Positions 1 through 4,927 of a stretch of 6,033 nucleotides of DNA are shown piece after piece. The stretch's first letter is position 1; the number at the start of each line of letters is the position of its first letter. Source of the stretch: Fimbriimonadaceae bacterium (lineage in GTDB: Bacteria > Armatimonadota > Fimbriimonadia > Fimbriimonadales > Fimbriimonadaceae). The notes below the pieces were generated by a model that saw only the letters and a list, made by a program, of their open reading frames with translations, made no database searches and was not told the origin of the DNA. The translations under genes were made by a program, and so were the position numbers. The stretch spans positions 1-6,033 of the forward strand of contig JACFNW010000151.1 of the NCBI GenBank assembly GCA_019454665.1. The letters are read 5' to 3'.

Positions 1-331
1 AGGTCTTGTTCCATCGCTCGTACCCGGACTTGTCGGTGTTGATCACTCCTACGAACTTCGCCTTGCCTTTTTAGGCTTCGGCGAGGCGGTTCATGTACAC
101 GACCGCATCCGCGTTCACGGGGCAACCATCTTTGATGAAATAGAGAAAGGCGGGACCCTTGGCCGTGAGACTGGCGAGCGTGTGGGTTTTCCCATCGCTG
201 CCAGCGGCCGAAAAGGCGGGAGCCTTCTCTCCGGATTCCAGAGCGTCGTTCGGTCGCATGAAGCCGACGGCCACCAAGACCGCGACTCCAACGACGAGCA
301 CGCCCATGAGCGAGTTACTCATCAAGGACAT
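1..331 (-). CDS. Membrane-anchored redoxin (thioredoxin-fold), partial at left edge, interrupted by an in-frame TAA
   Basis: The N-terminus is a hydrophobic segment (about residues 8-25 from the first ATG), likely a signal anchor or uncleaved signal peptide. A redoxin-like stretch follows, with a GEKAPAF beta-strand entry and a single cysteine in FIKDGCPVNADA. That Cys-Pro sits where AhpC/TSA and TlpA-type proteins carry their reactive cysteine, so a thiol redox role outside the cytoplasm is inferred. A TAA at 71-73 stops the protein after 86 residues (RLAEA), about half a thioredoxin fold. The same frame continues without further stops to the window edge and reads KGKAKFVGVINTDKSGYERW, a convincing next strand and helix of this fold. 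The original residue at the stop was therefore probably Tyr (TAC/TAT to TAA). The first ATG is at 331, but a TATAAT overlaps it, and the ATG at 322 fits better if the mRNA is leaderless. It lies 13 nt downstream of the glycosidase-like gene on the same strand. Fold is fairly sure; exact subfamily is not. Confidence 0.72.
71..73 (-). other. In-frame stop codon (TAA) inside the redoxin gene
   Basis: Minus-strand codons read GAA-GCC-TAA-AAA-GGC-AAG. Family-like sequence flanks the stop in the same frame on both sides. This suggests a single substitution (TAC or TAT to TAA) rather than an indel, which would have shifted the downstream frame. It abuts a run of five A residues. It may be a true nonsense mutation or a base-calling error. 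Confidence 0.7.
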
Positions 332-335
332 TATA
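330..335 (-). promoter_or_regulatory. -10-like box TATAAT, 7 nt before ATG 322 of the redoxin gene
   Basis: The minus strand reads TATAAT, then a 7-nt spacer GTCCTTG, then the ATG at 322-320. The box is a perfect sigma-70 -10 consensus, but I see no -35 match 17 nt upstream. It overlaps the upstream ATG at 331. If it works as a promoter, transcription would begin at or next to ATG 322, giving a leaderless message. No Shine-Dalgarno sequence is present. Confidence 0.45.
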
Positions 336-344
336 CGGCACGCT

Positions 345-1491
345 TCAGGAGCTCATCGCCCGCACCGTCGCGTGCCAGTGTCCCAGCTCGGCGATGGTGA
401 AGGCCAACGGGTTGGCGCGGATGTATTTGAACCCCGAATTGAGCTGCGTGGTCGCGGCGTCCCGGTCGCCGCGCAAGGCGGCCGCATGACCCAGAACGAA
501 CCAGGGAAAGTGGTCGTAACGCCCTCCCTTCCACCAAAGCGGAGCGGTGTTCTCGAGGTACGTCCATCCCGCGTCTGTGGTCTCTGGCTCGACTGGGACC
601 TCGAAGGCGACGGGAAACGCCTGTCCCGTCGCGAAAGGGTAGAACATCGTGCCCACCTCGGCCGCCTGAGAGGCGTGGGCCCATGCTCCCGAGTCGGACC
701 GAAACAGCGTTCGGATCCCGGCAGCCACCCGGTCGGCTGCGTCGCGCATGGATGCCCAGCTTGGATCGCCCACCGCCTCCAACGCCTCCGCGAAGAGTCT
801 CAGTCCGTAGAACACCTCGCAGTTGTCCATCAGGTACTCGACGCCCGGACACCAATCGGGTTGGCTGGGGTCTTGAAAGGTCCGCACCAGACCCGTTTCG
901 GGGTTCTGGCTGTCCAAGATGTTCCGTGCCACGATCCGCTTCAGGGCGTCTTTTCGCTGGTTGAACCAGGTCCTTCGGCTCGGGTGGAGTCCGAGCTTCG
1001 AAGCAAGCGCGACGAGCATCGCGGCGTAGGAGTCGTGGCTGTCCGGCGCTTGCCGACGCGGGACGCCGCCATTCTCGTTCCAATAATCGGGTACGTAGTC
1101 GGAGATCGTTCCGTCCGTCTCGACGTGACGCAGATAGGCGTCCACGAACGCAGCGGCTTCGTCTGGTATGTCGTCGGTGAAGTGGATCAGCGCCGACGCG
1201 GCGAAGTACCAGTTCACGTAACCGTAGGGGGCCATGACGAACGCTCCGTGGAGCGGGCCGTCGGTGACGCGCAACGCTTTTGATTCCCTCGACGGTTTCC
1301 AAGTGGGGGATCTGGGGCGCAGGGCCTTCGGTGTGCCGAACCCGACCCGGCCCGGCCATCTGGTGGACCCAGGCCGCAGCGGCTTCGGTTCTCCCCTTTT
1401 GCTCTCCCTTGTGGCTCCCTTGCCGTGTTTCAACATTGGCCCAAGCGGTGACCGTGGCCACCGCGAGGAAACTCGCGATGAATGCTCTCAG
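345..1491 (-). CDS. Secreted six-hairpin (alpha/alpha-barrel) glycosidase-like protein, frameshifted in this sequence
   Basis: Joining two frames gives a protein of about 381 residues. The first half begins near 1491 with RAFIASFLAVATVTAWA, a good signal peptide with likely cleavage after AWA. It continues through WVHQMAGPGRVRH to HLETVEGIK. The second half, in the next frame, starts ALRVTDGPLHGAFV and runs to the TGA at 345-347. It is rich in alternating helices and has landmarks typical of six-hairpin glycosidases: PDSHDSYAAM (about composite residues 149-158), DWCPGVEYLMDN (about 212-223) and WWKGGRYDHFPW (about 319-330). The family includes glucoamylase- and trehalase-like enzymes and many unassigned proteins, so no substrate can be named. 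Read without correction, a continuous frame runs from ATG 1436, but its first 50 or so residues (Arg/Pro/Lys-rich) are clearly the wrong frame. The true start is uncertain: no ATG lies in the signal-peptide frame, CTG 1491 is the most upstream plausible codon, and GTG 1461 would remove most of the signal peptide. Confidence 0.62.
1278..1281 (-). other. Apparent 1-nt frameshift in an A4 homopolymer of the glycosidase-like gene
   Basis: The minus strand reads GAG-GGA-ATC-AAA-AGC-GTT in the upstream frame and AAA-GCG-TTG-CGC-GTC-ACC in the downstream frame. Removing one A from the AAAA run gives VEGIKALRVTDGP and restores one continuous protein. Before the run only the upstream frame looks like protein and has strong GC at third positions; after it only the downstream frame does. 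The position is good to a few codons; the A4 run is the simplest place. Confidence 0.65.
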
Positions 1492-1519
1492 TTGTCTTCT
1501 TCTAGTCGCGCGGAATCAA

Positions 1520-1525
1520 CCTCCT
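1520..1525 (-). promoter_or_regulatory. Strong Shine-Dalgarno-like AGGAGG upstream of the glycosidase-like gene
   Basis: The minus strand reads CTAGGAGGTTGATTCCGCGC. This is a perfect anti-16S complement and the only strong one in the window. No ATG, GTG or TTG follows at the usual 5-9 nt. The TTG directly abutting it leads to a stop after five codons, and CTG 1491 is 28 nt downstream. Either the original start codon has been lost or shifted by an indel, or the match is fortuitous. Confidence 0.35.
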
Positions 1526-1653
1526 AGCGACAAGCTCCCTGTGGTTTCGTTTCGTTCGACCGGAACGTCACGGTGCTCTCTTGATCCTATTAACGGTCAT
1601 TGAAGCGATGCCCCGTAGGCACGTAGTTGCCCTCATCCGGGCAATCCTGTGCC
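1526..1653 (-). other. Non-coding gap between uvrC and the glycosidase-like gene, with a hairpin cluster
   Basis: No credible gene lies here. The uvrC-proximal part holds consecutive small inverted repeats (separate entry). Nearer the glycosidase-like gene the minus strand reads GTTAATAGGATCAAGAGAG, an AT-richer patch that could contain a promoter. I cannot identify a convincing -35/-10 pair. Confidence 0.5.
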
Positions 1654-1661
1654 TTAGGATT
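1609..1661 (-). terminator. Cluster of short hairpins spanning and following the uvrC stop codon (weak terminator candidate)
   Basis: In the uvrC transcript direction there are three small stems. AATCCT pairs with AGGATT around a 7-nt loop (1661-1643) and contains the TAA stop. TTGCCC pairs with GGGCAA around a 6-nt loop (1644-1627). TGCC pairs with GGCA around a 5-nt loop (1621-1609). The first two share two bases, so they cannot both form fully. No U-tract follows, so this is not a textbook intrinsic terminator. It could slow 3' decay or assist Rho-type termination. Confidence 0.3.
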
Positions 1662-3600
1662 CGTCGAGGTGACTCTTGACCAGGGCCGCGACGGCGGCCG
1701 TCATGGTGGGGACGGCGGCGATTTCCTCGACGGACGCCCGTCGAATCCCCTCCACCGAACCAAACGTCCGCAGCAGAAGGCGCTTGCGCCGGGGACCGAT
1801 GCCCGGGACTTCCTCAAGAGTCGAACCCACGGCTCGCTTGTCGCGAACCTTGCGGTGGAACGTCAGCGCGAATCGGTGGGCTTCGTCGCGCAGGCGTCGA
1901 AGGAGCAAGAGTCCGGGCGAGTTGAGAGGCAGCTCGATGGTCCGGTAAGCGTACTTCCGCAACGCAGGACTTTCGTATGAATAGCCCGGGTCCTTGGTGC
2001 CGTCCGCTTCGACCAGGGGGCGTTCAATAGGCTCCTCGTCCTCGAACCCAACGACGGGTACCGGGACGATCAGCAGCTCTTGCTTCTTGGCTAGCCCGAC
2101 CATCGGGATGTCGAGGCCCTGTTCGTCGCGCGCTTTGAGGGCCGCCATCAACTGGCCTCTGCCGCCGTCAATCATGATGAGGTCGGGCGCTTTGGCGAAC
2201 TTCTCGTCGCCTTCGCGCAGGGCGCGCAACCTGCGTGTAAGGACCTCGTGCATCATCGCGAAGTCGTTCGGGTCTTCGGGGTGGTAGCGGACTTTGAAGC
2301 GGCGGTATTCGGCCTTTGCGGGGGCGGCGTTCTCGGTGACCACCATCGAGCCGACCGGCGCCGTACCCTGAAGGTTGGAGATGTCGTAGCCCTCAACGCG
2401 CATGGGAAGGCCCGGGAGGTCGAGGGCTTCCTGAAGCTCGGCCATCGCCGAGTCTCCCCACTGTTCCTGCTGTTCCAGTTCGAGTTGGAACGTTTTGAGT
2501 GCTTGCTCGGCGTTGGTCGCGGCCATCTCGACGAGGCGCAGCTTCTCGCCACCGCCGGGGACCTCGATGGTCACCGCCGCGCCACGTCGTCCCCGCAACC
2601 ACGTTTGAACGATGTTTCGCTCTTCGATTTCGACGGGCAGCAGAATCTCACGGGGGATCTCCGAGGCTGTCGAGTAGTACTGCTTCACGAACTCCTGTAC
2701 GGCGACAGCCGGGGCGGCCTCGGCAGCGCCATCGAGGAAGAACTGGTGCTGGCCGATCAGCTTGCCGCCGCGAACGTACAGCATCTGGATCGCCGACCCG
2801 CGCTCGTCCTTCACCACGGCGATCACGTCGCGGTCGGATTCGTCGGTCGAAAGGACCTTCTGCTTTTCCAAGACGCGTTCGATGGACTGGATCTTGTCCC
2901 GCATGGCGGCGGCTTCCTCGAATTCGAGGCGTTCGGCAGCCCGCTCCATCTGGCGGCGGAGGTCGTCGAGGATCGCGTCGGCCTTGCCTTGCAGGAAGCG
3001 TTCGACCTGCTTGACCACTTCGGCGTATTCCTTGGCGTCGGCGATGCCGGCGCACGGGGCGAGGCATTGCTTCAGGTGGTAGTAGAGGCAGGGGCGCTGC
3101 TCGCGCCGGCCCGACCACGACTTGCCGCACGGGATGAGCGGGAACACCTGATGGAGCAACCCGAGCGTTTCGCGGACGGCCCAAGCGCTTGAATACGGTC
3201 CGTACGCCTTGCCCAGTTCGGGGCGCGGGCGTCGGACGAACAGCACCCGCGGGAACTTCTCCTTCGTGATGGCGATATACGGGTAGCTCTTGTCGTCCCG
3301 TAGCCGCACGTTGTAGGGCGGACGATGCTCCTTGATGAGCGTGCATTCGAGCACCAAGGCTTCGAGTTCGCTGTCCACGACGATCCACTCGATCTGCCGC
3401 ACTTTGGACACCAACCGTGCGATGCGCGGACCGTGGCGCGCCGACTTTTGAAAGTAGCTTCGCACGCGGCTCTTGAGCGAGACGGCCTTGCCCACGTACA
3501 GCACCACGTCCTGCTCGTCGCGGTAGATGTAGCACCCCGGCGAATCGGGCACCTTCTTGAGCGCGTCGGCGACGTGTTCGTTCGTGGTCGAGATGGGCAT
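1654..3600 (-). CDS. uvrC: UvrABC excinuclease subunit C
   Basis: UvrC makes both incisions around a DNA lesion after UvrA/UvrB damage recognition, in cytoplasmic nucleotide excision repair. All expected parts are visible in 648 residues. The N-terminal GIY-YIG nuclease (about 15-95) has GCY 22-24, YVG 35-37, Arg45 and Glu80, and makes the 3' cut. Four cysteines (158, 171, 179, 183) have the spacing of the UvrC iron-sulfur site. The UVR helical pair that binds UvrB is at about 207-243. The RNase H-like 5'-cut nuclease has YDIS (Asp406), MIDGG (Asp478) and DEAHRFA (His575). Tandem helix-hairpin-helix motifs lie at about 594-645. The ATG at 3600 is the only possible start: an in-frame TAG lies four codons upstream and no start codon lies between. 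A stretch of about 35-40 extra residues sits between LAKK (503-506) and the LPLNSPGL segment (558-565), longer than in most UvrCs. uvrC is transcribed divergently from leuD. Confidence 0.97.
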   Translation of the reverse strand: MPISTTNEHVADALKKVPDSPGCYIYRDEQDVVLYVGKAVSLKSRVRSYFQKSARHGPRIARLVSKVRQIEWIVVDSELEALVLECTLIKEHRPPYNVRLRDDKSYPYIAITKEKFPRVLFVRRPRPELGKAYGPYSSAWAVRETLGLLHQVFPLIPCGKSWSGRREQRPCLYYHLKQCLAPCAGIADAKEYAEVVKQVERFLQGKADAILDDLRRQMERAAERLEFEEAAAMRDKIQSIERVLEKQKVLSTDESDRDVIAVVKDERGSAIQMLYVRGGKLIGQHQFFLDGAAEAAPAVAVQEFVKQYYSTASEIPREILLPVEIEERNIVQTWLRGRRGAAVTIEVPGGGEKLRLVEMAATNAEQALKTFQLELEQQEQWGDSAMAELQEALDLPGLPMRVEGYDISNLQGTAPVGSMVVTENAAPAKAEYRRFKVRYHPEDPNDFAMMHEVLTRRLRALREGDEKFAKAPDLIMIDGGRGQLMAALKARDEQGLDIPMVGLAKKQELLIVPVPVVGFEDEEPIERPLVEADGTKDPGYSYESPALRKYAYRTIELPLNSPGLLLLRRLRDEAHRFALTFHRKVRDKRAVGSTLEEVPGIGPRRKRLLLRTFGSVEGIRRASVEEIAAVPTMTAAVAALVKSHLDES

Positions 3601-3611
3601 CGGGCGTCTCT

Positions 3612-3617
3612 ATTCTA
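3612..3617 (-). promoter_or_regulatory. -10-like box TAGAAT upstream of uvrC
   Basis: The minus strand reads TAGAAT, then 11 nt (AGAGACGCCCG), then the uvrC ATG. Starting about 7 nt past the box would leave a 5' leader of only a few bases. There is no good Shine-Dalgarno sequence in the interval (GAGACG is weak), and I see no clear -35. Confidence 0.35.
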
Positions 3618-3676
3618 CGCCTCGGCTACCTTCGTGGCTCGCGAGACCACGCGCCCACGCCGCGGAGGGGAGCGTT

Positions 3677-3682
3677 CATAAT
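3677..3682 (+). promoter_or_regulatory. -10-like box CATAAT, 6 nt before leuD ATG
   Basis: The sequence reads CATAAT, then CACGGC, then ATG at 3689. The 6-nt spacing puts the predicted transcription start at or beside the A of ATG, so the message would be leaderless. A GGAGGGGAG tract lies upstream (3664-3672), but its end is 16 nt from the ATG, too far for ordinary Shine-Dalgarno pairing. No -35 consensus is found 17-18 nt upstream. Confidence 0.45.
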
Positions 3683-3688
3683 CACGGC

Positions 3689-4282
3689 ATGCCTGGCTTC
3701 ACCGTCCATACGGGCACCCTCGCGGTGCTCGACGAAAACGACGTGGACACCGACCGGATCATCCCCGCGCGGTTCCTGACTAGGGTGACGAAGCGCGGGT
3801 ACGGCGAGTTGCTGTTCAAGGATGTGCGCGGCGACGGCTTCCCGCTCGACCGCCCCGAGGCTCAGGGCGCCTCCATCCTCGTCGTCGGCTCGAACTTCGG
3901 GTGCGGCTCGTCGCGCGAACATGCCGTCTGGGCGATCCAGCAGGCGGGGTACGCGGCGGTGATCGCCAAGCGCACCGCCCAGAACCTCGGCTATAGCGAC
4001 ATCTTCCGCTCGAACGCCGGCAACTGCGGCCTGTTGCTGATCGAACTCGCCGAGGCCGACCACGCCCGGCTGGTGGCCGCCGGCCAAGGGACCAAGTGCA
4101 CCGTGGACCTGCCCGCGCAGAGGGTTGTCTGGGACGGTGGGGAAGCGACCTTCGACATGGACCCCGTCACCAAGGAGGCGATGATCGAGGGGCGCGATCT
4201 GATCGGTCGGACCCTGGTCTACGCCGACGAAATCGCCCACCACGAGGCCAAACTCCCCGGCTATGTATCGGTGGCCGGTTAG
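3689..4282 (+). CDS. leuD: 3-isopropylmalate dehydratase small subunit
   Basis: LeuD pairs with the iron-sulfur large subunit LeuC to isomerise 2-isopropylmalate to 3-isopropylmalate in cytoplasmic leucine synthesis. The 197-residue protein has the swivelling-domain signatures of the aconitase superfamily: DTDRIIPARFL (20-30), the substrate-site loop GSNFGCGSSREHA (67-79), and SNAGNCGLLLIEL (108-120). The loop and length fit LeuD of bacterial type better than the aconitase or homoaconitase small domain, although related dehydratases share these motifs. The frame is open further upstream to 3557, but that extension runs into uvrC and has no conserved content. ATG 3689 begins immediately before the family's usual start and sits 6 nt after a -10-like box. 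No leuC lies in the window, so the subunits are split or leuC is beyond the edge. The DUF192 gene follows after 19 nt. Confidence 0.95.
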   Translation: MPGFTVHTGTLAVLDENDVDTDRIIPARFLTRVTKRGYGELLFKDVRGDGFPLDRPEAQGASILVVGSNFGCGSSREHAVWAIQQAGYAAVIAKRTAQNLGYSDIFRSNAGNCGLLLIELAEADHARLVAAGQGTKCTVDLPAQRVVWDGGEATFDMDPVTKEAMIEGRDLIGRTLVYADEIAHHEAKLPGYVSVAG

Positions 4283-4289
4283 CGGCGTC

Positions 4290-4295
4290 TAAAAT
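4290..4295 (+). promoter_or_regulatory. -10-like box TAAAAT, 6 nt before the DUF192 gene ATG
   Basis: The sequence reads TAAAAT, then GACGTG, then ATG at 4302, all within the 19-nt gap after leuD. Its TAA is also an in-frame stop, so only GTG 4299 or ATG 4302 can start the next gene. No Shine-Dalgarno sequence fits in the gap. The box suggests that the gene can be transcribed separately from leuD as a leaderless message. Confidence 0.45.
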
Positions 4296-4301
4296 GACGT
4301 G

Positions 4302-4910
4302 ATGCGCTTGTTCGCCGCTCTCGCCGTGTTGGCCACCTTGGTGGTGGCTGGTTGCTCCTTCATCGAGGTCAGGTCCAGCGTGACCCACGGTGAAGAGGGT
4401 GTCGAACCCAAGCCGGCCGTCGCTTCGACGCCCGCCGCGCACGAACCCGAAGCGACGATGGACGAGCAACAGGGCCAGAAGCAGGACGAGTATCCCAAGA
4501 ACCCGCACCGGACCCACCAACTCAAGGATTTGGAACGCGTGGAACTCGAAATCGGGCCGAACAAGCTCAAAGCGTGGCTGATGAACTCCGACGCGAAGCG
4601 CATGGAGGGCATGATGTGGCTCACCAACAAAGAGGTGAAGCCCGACGACGCCATGCTGTTCGTGTTCAAGGACGAGGACTACCTCAGCTTCTGGATGCGG
4701 AACACGCTCATCCCGCTGGACATCGCCTACATCAACAAGCGCAAGCAGATCGTGCGGGCCACTTCGATGAAGGCGCTCGACGAGACTGGAGTCCCCAGCA
4801 ACTACCCGGCCATGTACGCCCTCGAGATGAAGGAAGGCGCGTTCAAGCGGCTCGGCATCCGCGAAGGGATGACGGTGAAGATTCCCGCCTCGGTCAAGGC
4901 CATTGACTGA
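4302..4910 (+). CDS. DUF192 family lipoprotein
   Basis: This 202-residue protein begins with a lipoprotein signal peptide: Met-Arg, a hydrophobic core, and the lipobox V-A-G-C with the modified cysteine at residue 18. A charged, proline-rich linker (about 25-75) leads to a C-terminal DUF192 domain (about 78-200). The domain is recognisable by the Met-rich MEGMMWLTN (101-109), DDAMLFVFKDED (115-126), FWMRNTLIPLDIAYI (130-144) and a final GIREGMTVKI (185-194). DUF192 proteins form small beta-rich domains that are often exported; their biochemical function is not established, so none is assigned. ATG 4302 is preferred over GTG 4299 because it gives a clean signal peptide and lies 6 nt after a TAAAAT box. 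The gene sits 19 nt after leuD and 17 nt before the phosphodiester glycosidase gene, but nothing shows a shared function with leuD. Confidence 0.88.
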   Translation: MRLFAALAVLATLVVAGCSFIEVRSSVTHGEEGVEPKPAVASTPAAHEPEATMDEQQGQKQDEYPKNPHRTHQLKDLERVELEIGPNKLKAWLMNSDAKRMEGMMWLTNKEVKPDDAMLFVFKDEDYLSFWMRNTLIPLDIAYINKRKQIVRATSMKALDETGVPSNYPAMYALEMKEGAFKRLGIREGMTVKIPASVKAID

Positions 4911-4915
4911 CGGAA

Positions 4916-4921
4916 CATACT
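4916..4921 (+). promoter_or_regulatory. -10-like box CATACT, 6 nt before the GTG start of the phosphodiester glycosidase gene
   Basis: The sequence reads CATACT, then GACGGT, then GTG at 4928, inside the 17-nt gap after the DUF192 gene. The spacing equals that at leuD and the DUF192 gene, and the spacer again carries ACG at its second to fourth positions. There is no Shine-Dalgarno sequence. The hexamer is weaker than the others, and its repetition at the same distance is the main support. Confidence 0.4.
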
Positions 4922-4927
4922 GACGGT

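Noticed and set aside
159..1283. A 374-codon plus-strand open frame antisense to the glycosidase-like and redoxin genes
   Set aside because: It is a shadow of GC-rich minus-strand genes: Arg/Val/Gly-rich translation, no recognisable motif, and it would cover two recognisable genes.
1270..1290. Programmed ribosomal frameshifting to join the glycosidase-like halves
   Set aside because: There is only an AAAA run, without a recognised slippery heptamer or an evident downstream stimulator; an indel or sequencing error is simpler.
2248..3192. A 314-codon plus-strand open frame antisense to uvrC
   Set aside because: uvrC is unambiguous on the other strand; this frame is low in motifs and rich in His/Leu/Asp/Val, typical of an antisense shadow.
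3664..3672. GGAGGGGAG as the leuD ribosome-binding site
   Set aside because: Its end is 16 nt from the ATG, beyond the usual 5-9 nt spacing, and the CATAAT box lies between them, so it may not even be transcribed.
3557..3688. Upstream extension of leuD to an earlier ATG
   Set aside because: The added 44 residues overlap the 5' end of divergent uvrC and have no LeuD-like content; LeuD proteins normally start close to ATG 3689.
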